64,000 nucleotides of DNA from Pseudoalteromonas tunicata (GTDB lineage: Bacteria; Pseudomonadota; Gammaproteobacteria; Enterobacterales; Alteromonadaceae): positions 3,264,001-3,328,000 of the forward strand of contig NZ_CP011032.1 of NCBI RefSeq assembly GCF_002310815.1, written 5' to 3'. The position numbers and the translations under genes are program-made. Within the stretch, counting starts at the first letter, position 1. Each line of letters starts with the position of its first letter. The notes beneath the pieces are model-generated. The model saw nothing but the letters and a program-made list of their open reading frames with translations. It searched no databases and was not told where the DNA came from. Of this stretch, positions 40,016 through 49,500 are shown piece by piece.

Positions 40016-41230
40016 TTAATGGGCTGCCCACTCAACCGAGTCTAAATCGATACCATCTTTAAACATCTCCCAAAGTGGTGACATTTCACGTAGACGGCCA
40101 ATTGACTCTTTAATTAATGTAACTGTGTAATCAATTTCTTCTTCAGTCGTAAAACGACCAATACTAAAACGAATCGAGCTGTGCGCTAATTCATCATTAC
40201 GACCAAGAGCACGCAAAACATAAGACGGCTCTAAGCTTGCTGATGTACAGGCTGAACCTGATGATACTGCGATATCTTTAAGGGCCATTAATAATGACTC
40301 ACCTTCGATATAGTTAAAACTGATGTTGATAATGCCTGGCACAGATTGCTCACGCGTACCGTTAAAGTACACTTCTTCAATGTCCATTACGCCATCAATT
40401 AAACGTTGGCGTAATTTTTCGATACGAGCGTGATCAGCTGAAAAATCTTCTTTTGCGATACGGAATGCTTCACCCATCCCCACAATTTGATGTGTTGGTA
40501 AAGTACCTGAACGCATACCACGTTCATGTCCACCACCGTGCATTTGCGCTTCTAAACGGGCACGCGGTTTACGACGAACATATAGCGCACCAATCCCTTT
40601 AGGACCATAGATTTTGTGTGCTGAAAACGACATAAAATCAACTTTAAGTGCTTGTAAGTCAACCTCAACTTTACCTGCACTTTGCGCACCATCAACATGG
40701 AACATAATTTTACGTTCGCGACACATTTCACCAATGGTAGCGATGTCTTGCACTACACCTAACTCATTGTTTACGTGCATAATACTAACAAGTACTGTGT
40801 CATCACGCATTGTTGCTGCAAGCTTATCTAAATCAAGTAGGCCGTTTTCTTCAACGTCCATATAAGTCACTTCAAAACCTTGACGCTCTAATTCGCGACA
40901 AGTATCTAAAACCGCTTTATGCTCTGTTTTAGCTGTAATGATGTGCTTACCTTTTTTGCTGTAAAAATTCGCAGCACCTTTAATTGCAAGGTTATTTGAT
41001 TCAGTTGCACCTGAAGTGAATACAATTTCACGAGGGTCAGCATTAATAAGTGCTGCTATATCATGACGCGCTTGATCGATTGCTTCTTCTGCATGCCAGC
41101 CAAAACGATGTGAACGTGATGCTGGGTTACCAAAATTACCGTCCATAGTAAGGCATTGCATCATTTTTTCTGCAACACGCGGATCAACCGGAGTGGTTGC
41201 TGCATAATCTAAATAAATTGGTAACTTCAT
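40016..41230 (-). CDS. iscS: Cysteine desulfurase IscS
   Basis: PLP enzyme that supplies persulfide sulfur for Fe-S clusters and tRNA thiolation. 404 residues, identical in length to E. coli. The PLP Lys is in [16 protein letters not shown] (about 206) and the mobile catalytic Cys in [21 protein letters not shown] (about 328). It is 23 bases after iscR. Confidence 0.98.
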   Translation of the reverse strand: MKLPIYLDYAATTPVDPRVAEKMMQCLTMDGNFGNPASRSHRFGWHAEEAIDQARHDIAALINADPREIVFTSGATESNNLAIKGAANFYSKKGKHIITAKTEHKAVLDTCRELERQGFEVTYMDVEENGLLDLDKLAATMRDDTVLVSIMHVNNELGVVQDIATIGEMCRERKIMFHVDGAQSAGKVEVDLQALKVDFMSFSAHKIYGPKGIGALYVRRKPRARLEAQMHGGGHERGMRSGTLPTHQIVGMGEAFRIAKEDFSADHARIEKLRQRLIDGVMDIEEVYFNGTREQSVPGIINISFNYIEGESLLMALKDIAVSSGSACTSASLEPSYVLRALGRNDELAHSSIRFSIGRFTTEEEIDYTVTLIKESIGRLREMSPLWEMFKDGIDLDSVEWAAH

Positions 41231-41253
41231 TTTCTTTGGTGCTCCAGTCCTGC

Positions 41254-41742
41254 TTAGAGTTGACAGCTAACTTGAATGTTATCTAATTGTTGAAGGGCGT
41301 GTTGGACAGCTTTGTCCTGACGGATTGCCACTTCCTGGACATCGCGCTTGGCGACAAGTTCAGCTAATGTAATATTGTTTAAAAAATCTTCAATTCGAAT
41401 ACTTAAATCTGACCACAATGAGTGGGTTAAACAACGAACGCCTTTTTGACATCCGCCTTCACCATGACAACGGGTTGCATCGACTGACTCATCAACCGCA
41501 CTAATCACATCACCCACTGAAATTTCACTGGCTTCTTTGCCAAGCAAATAACCACCACCAGGGCCTCTTACCGAACGAACTAAGCCTTGTTTACGTAGGC
41601 GAGCAAATAATTGTTCAAGATAAGAGAGAGAAATTTCTTGGCGTTCAGAAATTTCAGCTAAACATACTGGGCCAACATTAGTATGCAAAGCGACATCTAG
41701 TAGCGCAGTAACTGCATATCTACCCTTTGATGTTAACTTCAT
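41254..41742 (-). CDS. iscR: Fe-S cluster-sensing regulator IscR
   Basis: Rrf2-family repressor of the isc operon in its [2Fe-2S] form. 162 residues as in E. coli. The winged HTH is at the N terminus ([18 protein letters not shown]), and cluster ligands are in [17 protein letters not shown] (three Cys, about 92-104, and His). Three IscR-type sites lie just upstream, supporting autoregulation. Confidence 0.97.
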   Translation of the reverse strand: MKLTSKGRYAVTALLDVALHTNVGPVCLAEISERQEISLSYLEQLFARLRKQGLVRSVRGPGGGYLLGKEASEISVGDVISAVDESVDATRCHGEGGCQKGVRCLTHSLWSDLSIRIEDFLNNITLAELVAKRDVQEVAIRQDKAVQHALQQLDNIQVSCQL

Positions 41743-41783
41743 GTTGACCTCACTAATAAGTATTTTAAGACCGCGAATTTTAA

Positions 41784-41808
41784 TAACCTGACTAAAAGAG
41801 TCAAGTAT
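41784..41808. promoter_or_regulatory. IscR type 1 site (proximal)
   Basis: CTGACTAAAAGAGTCAAGTA fits the ATASYYGACTRWWWYAGTC-type consensus with minor deviations. It lies 42 bases upstream of the iscR start. Confidence 0.75.
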
Positions 41809-41824
41809 TATCTCGCTACCAATA

Positions 41825-41849
41825 TTACCCGACTAATTTAGTCAAGTAT
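41825..41849. promoter_or_regulatory. IscR type 1 site (middle)
   Basis: CCCGACTAATTTAGTCAAGT with flanking TTA and AT; a near-perfect dyad. Centre-to-centre distance to the proximal site is about 41 bases. Confidence 0.82.
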
Positions 41850-41866
41850 TCATAAGGTGATTGTAT

Positions 41867-41891
41867 ATACCCGACTAATTTAGTCAAGTAT
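41867..41891. promoter_or_regulatory. IscR type 1 site (distal)
   Basis: ATACCCGACTAATTTAGTCA then AGTAT, full match to the type 1 pattern. It is 42 bases from the middle site and just past the cysE stop. Confidence 0.85.
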
Positions 41892-41908
41892 TATCTACTG
41901 ACAATTTG

Positions 41909-42733
41909 TTATATCTTAGGATCAAAGTCATCATGCTGTTGGCGCTTTTGTTTCGCTAATTGTTCTGCTTTACAAAAGTCTTGATCATCTAGATTGAGCT
42001 CAGGTAATTGCTGTTCACAGACATCACCACCCAACTTATTGAGCGCACAACTTAATTCATTAATTTTTGCATCGAGTAAATGAATATGATCGAGCATTTT
42101 ACCAATCGAATTAGCTACCGGATCTGGATTATCATAAGACACGGCATAAGCATCAAAGCCGTACTTTTCGGCTATGGCCGCTCGTTGCTGCTTGGCTGAA
42201 TCGGCTGCAAGTTCCGGTGCTTTTGCGGTTACAACTCGCCCAGGGATGCCAACCACTGTCGCGTGACTGGGCACATGTTTAACTACCACAGAGTTAGAAC
42301 CTATTTTAGCACCGGCGCCAATTGTGATTGGTCCTAAAATCTGTGCACCAGCACCAACAACCACCCCTTGCTCTAATGTGGGATGGCGCTTGCCCGTCTG
42401 CCAACTGGTGCCACCTAATGTTACACCGTGGTAAAGCGTTACATCATCACCAATTTCAGCCGTTTCACCAATCACCACGCCCATACCATGATCAATAAAA
42501 CATCGCCGGCCAATTGTTGCGGCAGGATGAATTTCAATACCAGTAAACCAGCGCGCTACCGTAGAAAAGGTTCGGGCTAAAAAAAACCAACCTGCTTGCC
42601 AGAGCTTATGATTAAGTCGATAACACCATAGAGCATGCAACCCAGGAGAGTTAAAAAAAACTTCCCAAAAATTTCGCGCTGCAGGATCTCGCGCAAATAC
42701 ACTGTGAACATCTTCTTTGATTCTGGCAAACAT
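41909..42733 (-). CDS. cysE: Serine O-acetyltransferase
   Basis: Acetylates serine for cysteine synthesis. 274 residues. The N-terminal helical domain ([19 protein letters not shown]) and the left-handed beta-helix of hexapeptide repeats ([23 protein letters not shown]) are typical, with the catalytic His in DHGMGVV and [10 protein letters not shown] longer C-terminal tail (from about 215) than the minimal enzyme is helical and ends in charged residues. It sits directly upstream of iscR, a sensible supply of cysteine for IscS. Confidence 0.94.
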   Translation of the reverse strand: MFARIKEDVHSVFARDPAARNFWEVFFNSPGLHALWCYRLNHKLWQAGWFFLARTFSTVARWFTGIEIHPAATIGRRCFIDHGMGVVIGETAEIGDDVTLYHGVTLGGTSWQTGKRHPTLEQGVVVGAGAQILGPITIGAGAKIGSNSVVVKHVPSHATVVGIPGRVVTAKAPELAADSAKQQRAAIAEKYGFDAYAVSYDNPDPVANSIGKMLDHIHLLDAKINELSCALNKLGGDVCEQQLPELNLDDQDFCKAEQLAKQKRQQHDDFDPKI

Positions 42734-42772
42734 GGCTGGTTTCTCTTGCTATTCGGCCGTTAAAAATGCTTA

Positions 42773-43522
42773 CTATTTTTGCTCGTTGTTTTTAGTAGCT
42801 TGTGAATCAAGTTTATCTACTGAGGTCAAAATGCCACGTAAAATATTCAACTCACCATCTTCTGGACGAGCACGATTAAATAAGCGTCGAAGCTTAGTCA
42901 TTACCAACCCCGGATGCTGCTTAATAATGAAACCAGTGTTTTCTAAGGTATTTTGAAGATGTTGATAAAATAGCTCTAATTGCTGCGAACTTGGATAAAC
43001 AGTTTCATCTACTTCTACTTTCTTTTCTTGCTGTTGTAAAAATGCCATACGCACTTCATACGTTAGCGTTTGCACCGCCATCGCAAGATTTAACGAGCTA
43101 TATTCAGGATTTGCCGGAATACATACATGATAATGGCACATTTGTAGCTCTTCATTGCTAAGCCCGCTGTTTTCACGGCCAAATACTAACGCCACAGGGC
43201 CTTTTTTAGCGCCATCAACCAACATCTGACCACATTCACGCGGCTCAACCATAGGCCAAGATAAGGTACGTGAACGCGCGCTAGTACCAATTACTAATGA
43301 ACAATCTGCAATCGCTTGCGCTAAATCATCAACCACTACAGCATTACCAAGCACATCAGTTGCGCCTGCAGCCAATGCAGAGGCATGGCTATCAATTTGA
43401 TTAACCGGATCAACCAAATACAATTTAGATAAACCCATGGTTTTCATTGCACGGGCAACTGAACCTATGTTGCCTGTATGAGATGTGTTAACCAGTACCA
43501 CTCTAATATCGTTTAATAACAT
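42773..43522 (-). CDS. trmJ: tRNA (cytidine/uridine-32-2'-O)-methyltransferase TrmJ
   Basis: SPOUT methyltransferase that methylates the 2'-hydroxyl of position 32 in tRNA. 249 residues (E. coli 246). The trefoil-knot motifs are visible: [20 protein letters not shown] (about 10-29), [15 protein letters not shown] (about 112-126) and [17 protein letters not shown] (about 135-151). It is 39 bases upstream of cysE in the same direction, divergent from suhB. Confidence 0.95.
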   Translation of the reverse strand: MLLNDIRVVLVNTSHTGNIGSVARAMKTMGLSKLYLVDPVNQIDSHASALAAGATDVLGNAVVVDDLAQAIADCSLVIGTSARSRTLSWPMVEPRECGQMLVDGAKKGPVALVFGRENSGLSNEELQMCHYHVCIPANPEYSSLNLAMAVQTLTYEVRMAFLQQQEKKVEVDETVYPSSQQLELFYQHLQNTLENTGFIIKQHPGLVMTKLRRLFNRARPEDGELNILRGILTSVDKLDSQATKNNEQK

Positions 43523-43737
43523 TTACTTTAAGCCTTGACTAAATTCGCTGGCAGGATTCTACCATAAGCCGATTAAAAATCGCCAAACTAGTTCATGATG
43601 AAGTCACATAAGCGTAAAAAGTTGCTCAAATGTTAAGCAAAATAAAATTTCAATTATGGTTTACATTGCAATAAAAATCGCTAGAATACGCCGGCTAATT
43701 GATTTGAATTGTTCTTTTACAACCTATAGGTAATTCT

Positions 43738-44541
43738 ATGCATCCAATGTTAAACATTGCGGTTCGTGCTGCGCGTAATGCTGGTAAGGTCATCCTTCGA
43801 GCGTGTGAAGATTTAAGCAAGTTAGAAGTCTCACAAAAAGGCACTAACGATTTAGTGACAAATGTCGACAGAGACGCAGAAGCGGTTATTCGTGATACCA
43901 TTTTGAAAGCTTACCCTACTCATAGTTTAGTAGGTGAAGAATTAGGCGAGCACAAAGGAACTGATAGCGATTACCTATGGGTTATTGATCCAATCAATGG
44001 CACAACAAACTTCGTTAAAGGTATTCCTCATTTTGCTGTTTCAGTAGCGCTTAAAGTAAAAGGCCGTACTGAACAAGCTGTTATCTACGATCCAATTCGT
44101 GGTGAAATTTTCTCTGCAAGCCGTGGTCAAGGCGCTCAAATAAACAGCAAGCGTGTTCGTGTTAGTAAATCGAACGAATTAGCTGGTACTGTTTTAGCAA
44201 CTAGCTGGCCTTACCGTCACAAACATCATTTAGAAGCCTATAGCAAAGCGTTTAATGCGTTATTTATACACGCTACTGATATCCGTAATTCAGGTTGTCC
44301 AGCATTAGATTTAGCTTATGCTGCAGCAGGTCGTGCTGATGGTTATTTCGCTATTGGCTTAAAACCATGGGAAAGCGCTGCAGGCCTATTATTAATTAAA
44401 GAAGCAGGTGGCATGGTAGTTGATTTTGCAGGCGGCAATAACTACGAAGTCAGCGGCAACATCATTTGTGCGGCACCAAAATTATCACAAAGCATGGTAA
44501 AAGAAATGCGCCCACATTTAACTGAAGCATTACTGCGTTAA
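43738..44541 (+). CDS. suhB: SuhB, inositol-monophosphatase family, with altered metal ligands
   Basis: SuhB is both an inositol monophosphatase and, in E. coli, a part of the rRNA antitermination complex with NusA/B/E/G. The 267 residues equal E. coli SuhB. The family motif DPxDGTxN reads DPINGTTN here, so the metal-binding Asp87 is Asn. The third metal ligand, the Asp of PWD, is Glu212 in KPWESAAG. Glu67, Asp84 and Thr90 are kept. Phosphatase activity is therefore doubtful, while the structural role can remain. It is a single gene, divergent from trmJ, with a strong terminator. Confidence 0.93.
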   Translation: MHPMLNIAVRAARNAGKVILRACEDLSKLEVSQKGTNDLVTNVDRDAEAVIRDTILKAYPTHSLVGEELGEHKGTDSDYLWVIDPINGTTNFVKGIPHFAVSVALKVKGRTEQAVIYDPIRGEIFSASRGQGAQINSKRVRVSKSNELAGTVLATSWPYRHKHHLEAYSKAFNALFIHATDIRNSGCPALDLAYAAAGRADGYFAIGLKPWESAAGLLLIKEAGGMVVDFAGGNNYEVSGNIICAAPKLSQSMVKEMRPHLTEALLR

Positions 44542-44562
44542 TTTTCAGCTTAAATCAAGCCA

Positions 44563-44592
44563 ACAAAAAAGAGCCCTACGGCTCTTTTTTGT
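44563..44592. terminator. Strong bidirectional terminator after suhB
   Basis: Perfect 13-bp stem ACAAAAAAGAGCC/GGCTCTTTTTTGT, 4-base loop, A and T tracts on both sides. It serves convergent suhB and the HEAT-like gene. Confidence 0.92.
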
Positions 44593-44601
44593 TTTAACAT
44601 T

Positions 44602-46518
44602 CTAGAGTTTTGGTGGAATATACTTATAGATAGCCATTTTTTCTTGAACAGTTAATTCCTTTATCAGCAAATTACGAAGTATCGATTCATTTTCAGGATA
44701 ATTGCTTAAATTTGCCCCTAACCCCTTAATAAACAACTGATTTAATGTTGAGTTAGTTGATTTTTGCACTTGAGCTGCAATCCACTGATTCTTTTCTGAT
44801 GTTTCGGGCATTTGAAGCATTACTTTGACTGCATACTCTTGTAGTTCTAACTCATTGATTCTTTCATATTCTTCTACAAATAAATCTATCACTTGCTTGC
44901 CCTCCATATTGCTTAAGGCATCAAATGCGGCAGCTTTTACCTTACCGTTAGGATTATTAAACATCTCAGAGATAACAGGTATCAAATCCGTATTACCAGT
45001 ATTTGCGATTGCAGTTAACAAAGTAATCGCTTCTTGATCAGATGAAATCGACGGTAGGCTGTCTGCTAATATATCCGCAACTTTATACTTAACCATCTGA
45101 TTTAACTTGTCATTCCCTCCCATTGAACCTAAAGCAAACAATGCCATATTAGCCAATTCTTGATTTTCAATATCATCAAAAGCTGATAAGTTTTTTCGTA
45201 ATAAGGAGAGCTGGTCAATAAATACTTCGGTTGGGAATTCAATATCTTGAATGTAAGTTATGGCTCGATATTTTATTAATGAATTAAACCGTGGTTCCGA
45301 AGCTGCATAAATTAATGCTAGTTGAGCTTCTTGATGACCAGAAGTAGCTAGCGAATACCATAACCTTAAATCGACTTGCTGAGTTAATAAGGCTGACGCG
45401 TCAAAGATATAGTCGACCAAATTATTACTTTGTTCAGGGTGTAAACGAAGATAATTTATTAACATATCTAAGGCTAAATCTTCATTATCATGCAAAAGTT
45501 CTTCAAATAACTGAGTTACTTCCTTAAGATTTTTATTCAGCACTAACTGATTTAATTCAGGGTTAGTGATATAAAACTGCTCAATTCCCATTAACTCACG
45601 CTGTGGTTTTATTGTAGATAAAGAAGCACTACTAAAACTTATTCTTCTATTAATTTGAGTACAAATGAATACAGCGGTTGTTTCACTTAACTCTAAATTA
45701 TCTGATTTTGATAACAGACTTTCTTTCAAATTAATAGACTCAGCCCAAATCGCACCAGAAACTACACTATATTTTGTATCAGAATTAACCACTGCGACAT
45801 TTAGCGCTCCATCAGCAGATGAAAATAAACCGTCTTTAAGATTTAACTCTAGATACTGTACTTTCGTTTTTTGTATTTCACGCGTTTTTTGTGAACTATG
45901 GTTTGATTGAACTCGATAGCTATTTAATGAAACTCCTAAAGAATCAAGCTCTCTAGTTTGCCAATTTAACTCTTGCGACTTGCTAGCAAAAACATGAAAG
46001 TACGGTAATATCTGTCCAATCAGCGACTTGAGTTGTTCCGAATAAATTAACTCAGGTTTATTTAGAATCAGTAAGCCTTGCTCACCAATACTGACTAAAA
46101 AGGGCAGCATCATCCATTGACGTTCTTGCTCTGTTATTGTCGTATTAGTTACAAGATCATTTAGTTGAACTTGAAATAATGGTAAACCTTCGGACTCATC
46201 CAAATAAGAAAAATGAATTTCTCCTGAAAATGACGCTTCAAATAATTGCTTCTCAAATTGCTGACTGCGCGGCTGTTGCATCAATTTGTTAATTAAATAA
46301 CTTGAGTTTACCCAACCTGTATTAATCAAAGAAAAACGATAAGCAATATATTGTTCTGTACTAGTATCCCTGTCTAGATTTTGGTTAATAAACTCATTCG
46401 ACTCTTGAGTTTCTATTTTTCTATTTATCTTATAGTCATTAACCCCATCAAAAAGAATATAACCAACAATAAATAGCCCAATAACCACAAGACAAATAGT
46501 TAATTTTAGATGTTTCAT
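44602..46518 (-). CDS. Membrane-anchored HEAT-repeat-like protein, possibly related to the vitellogenin N module
   Basis: A 638-residue protein with one N-terminal membrane anchor (about 6-24) and the rest outside the cytoplasm. Residues about 55-330 look beta-rich; 330-638 are helical repeats of HEAT type (MALFALGSMGGNDKLNQMVK, KAAAFDALSNMEGKQVIDLF). Some stretches recall large lipid transfer proteins: a Pro-Phe-led strand with a hydrophobic helix (PFLVSIGEQGLLIL then LIGQILPYF) followed by ELDSLGVSLNSYRV, like the E-x-D-x-x-G segment of vitellogenin N. That is pattern memory, not a search. It lies 51 bases downstream of the giant protein gene, so the two probably form an operon and may interact. 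Confidence 0.6.
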   Translation of the reverse strand: MKHLKLTICLVVIGLFIVGYILFDGVNDYKINRKIETQESNEFINQNLDRDTSTEQYIAYRFSLINTGWVNSSYLINKLMQQPRSQQFEKQLFEASFSGEIHFSYLDESEGLPLFQVQLNDLVTNTTITEQERQWMMLPFLVSIGEQGLLILNKPELIYSEQLKSLIGQILPYFHVFASKSQELNWQTRELDSLGVSLNSYRVQSNHSSQKTREIQKTKVQYLELNLKDGLFSSADGALNVAVVNSDTKYSVVSGAIWAESINLKESLLSKSDNLELSETTAVFICTQINRRISFSSASLSTIKPQRELMGIEQFYITNPELNQLVLNKNLKEVTQLFEELLHDNEDLALDMLINYLRLHPEQSNNLVDYIFDASALLTQQVDLRLWYSLATSGHQEAQLALIYAASEPRFNSLIKYRAITYIQDIEFPTEVFIDQLSLLRKNLSAFDDIENQELANMALFALGSMGGNDKLNQMVKYKVADILADSLPSISSDQEAITLLTAIANTGNTDLIPVISEMFNNPNGKVKAAAFDALSNMEGKQVIDLFVEEYERINELELQEYAVKVMLQMPETSEKNQWIAAQVQKSTNSTLNQLFIKGLGANLSNYPENESILRNLLIKELTVQEKMAIYKYIPPKL

Positions 46519-46568
46519 TTTTTCACAATAATCAAAAAAAGAGGGAGATAAACCTCCCTCAATTTTAT

Positions 46569-49500
46569 TTAGTTAATAGTAAATACAGGTGATGTACGCT
46601 TACCTTTTCCACCCAACTCCCCAATAATATCAAGCGCCAGACACCCTTCAGGCAATCGGTATGTTTGATTAAATTTACCTTTCAACTTTTTGCTGAACTT
46701 ACCACCGCAACCTTGAAGTAAAATTTCATCTGCAGGAATCTTTATTTTTTTAGTATATTTTTTACCAAACAATTTCCATGTTTTAAGCTTTTCACCACCA
46801 CCATAAACTTCCCCCTTAGCGTTAACCAAGGCATATTTTCCTGCTGGTTTTTTAACAAATAATTTGCTTCTAAATTTTTGCTTTTTAATATTTGGCACTG
46901 TGTAGGATGTAAGTTGCCCCCATGTTTTCCCTTTTCTCCACAGGTTTTTGGTATCTCTTGTACCATCCCAACTCATGATTTTTTTCTCTTTTTTCTTCCA
47001 TTTAAAACCAATCCACTTAGGCTTTTTCCATTTAGCCCAAAGCGTGACTTTGCCGTCAAGATGTCGACGAGTAAAATCTAATCGAGCTGTGACATTAGCA
47101 TACTCACCATGTAACATTTGAAAATTAGCAGTAAATGGAGCATCTAGGCGCAATAAATTCAAATCAACTTTAGCGCCAGCTTTAGCCACCCAAGCATTAA
47201 CGCTTACACCACCAGAGGCATCAACTGATGCATAAGGACCGATTAAGCCACTTAATATATTGCCACGAGCGACAGAGACATTACCAACGATACCTACTTC
47301 ACCTTTTATGGCGCCTTTTAAGGTGAATTTAATCCCAAAATAATAGTAGTGTTTCTTTTTTTCTTTCTTTTTATACTTTACGTAACGCTCATCACCATCA
47401 TCATCCTTGGTTGACCAAAGTTCGTAAATATCCTCATTATAATGGTCGCGGACATATCTTTGGTCTTCCCAGACTACTTGACCTAATATTTTGACTCTAT
47501 TTTTCCAATAACTATTATAAGGATCTTCTTTTAAGTCTCCGTCAAATTTCGCATCTAAAAACTTAAAGCTTTTTCCAAAAATATATAACGTAACATCTCC
47601 ATCCGCATCAAACATTCCCTCATATGGAATTTTCAATCCGCCAATACGATAACGCGCCTTACCAGATAACTCATATTTCAATCCAAACTTAGATTTTTCA
47701 CCCGCTGTCTTTTCGTGTTTCAATTCTGATAAAGTAACCACCTCAGATGCTTGTTGACTACTCAAGTAAGGTGTATTTATGAAAAAGCTATTTTGATTAA
47801 CTTCTTGTTTAGTAAGTTCAAAAAACTCAGACTCTTCAGTATCGGCAGAAGCCGCATTACTATTTTCAACGCGCTGGTGAATATAAATTACCGGAAGCCT
47901 AACGATGTTATTAATAAAATTATTCTGCCACTCATTAATACTTTGAGAAGGATTAATCTTTACAACTATCTCACCAACTACATCACTACCAAATGCATAA
48001 AGGGCATAATAAGCGGCCTCACTTAAATGCAAATCGACATCTAGAGACACCTCTGTATCTTGCTCTAAAGATGCGCATCTTTGCTGGTTTTCATATTCTT
48101 CACAGCTTGGTTTAATTGTTCTTGTAACACCTTTAATCCAGTCTGCTACCTTACCGTTATCATCAATACTTGAAATTGAGTCGGACTCAGTAAAATCTCT
48201 ATCAACAATTTCTGTTGTTAAGTTTAATGGAAATAAACCAATATCTGGCATATCCAAATAAACTTCGATATCAACAGGTTCCGTTGTATCTTGAAACAAA
48301 GATTGAAGTGTTAAGTCAATATTAATTAAAGGCTCAGCATTGTTCAAAGGTGAACTATCATTTGGTCGCTCAGGCAATAAAAAACTAAAGCGACTTAATG
48401 TTGCTGATTGTATTTTAATGTCAGGTAATCCAGTTGAAACAATAGATACTTCTTTTAAAGGCAACAACAAAGCCTGCTGTTCTAATTGGGACTCATAAAT
48501 TGAATCTAAAGAGATAATAAGCTCATAATCACCTGAAATAGAACCCCCTTCGATTTCAAGAGTGTGTTCTATAACCTGTCGGCCCGAATTAATAGTATCA
48601 AGCACTTTTTTGCCTACAAATACTGCATTGGAATAGTCACCATTAGCAACTAATGCAAAATCAAGTACCACTCCTTTTAAAGGCTTTTCTGATTTTAATA
48701 TAAAATTTAATGGTACGCTTTGACCTGAAACTAATTCCTCCGAGAGACTCACTTGCTCAATTTGAACTGTCGAACCACTAAAGAGACCATTAATATCAGC
48801 GTGACTAAGTGTCGAAATAAACAATGCACTTATTAGAAAGCTAGATATTATCAACTGTTTTTGGCGTAAAAATACAACTAAGACGATTAAAGCTAAAATA
48901 TCAAACATAGTGCCACCACTTCGCTGTTTGGGTTCTTCAGGTTTGACTTCCCCGTCACCTGAACCATCACCTGAGCCATCACCTGAGCCATCACCTGAGC
49001 CATCTCCTGAACCATCACCTGAGCCATCACCTGAGCCATCACCTGAGCCATCACCTGAGCCATCACCTGAGCCATCTCCTGAATCGATAAGAATTGCGAT
49101 CATCCCTGGGTCGACGATTACGCCATTTTTCAGACCATCATCATCATTAGGCCCACCATCTTCAATAACCAATTTTAAACAGTCGTTCGCATCAACTAAG
49201 CCTTCTTGATAACTCGGGTCCACCATTGGAGGACAAACCCCAGCAACAGAAACGGCAGAAAACAGCGCATTCTGATTATCAATAGTAAACTCACTCCATA
49301 CTCCATCTTGTTTATATTTAAGATAATTAGACTCAGGTACAATTGGTTTATTCAAAGGAATAACAACTGCAACCGAAGTTTGGTTATTAGGTATGTTTAA
49401 AATTTCAAAGTCATAAACATCGCTGATCTGATTATATTTTTCTGAGTCTATTGCCAATCCATTTAGTACAATTGATGAACTTTGCTTGCTGCTAGCAAGT

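Noticed and set aside
44602..46518. Phycocyanobilin-lyase-type HEAT protein
   Set aside because: The protein has a membrane anchor and a large beta-rich part before the helical repeats, unlike those soluble all-helical proteins.
48951..49079. CRISPR-like array
   Set aside because: The units are contiguous 12-bp repeats with no spacers and code for protein.
48910..49209. Pro/Ser/Glu repeat frame on the plus strand at the GDGS tract
   Set aside because: It is the complement of the 12-bp tandem repeat; any frame through it stays open because the unit is a multiple of three.
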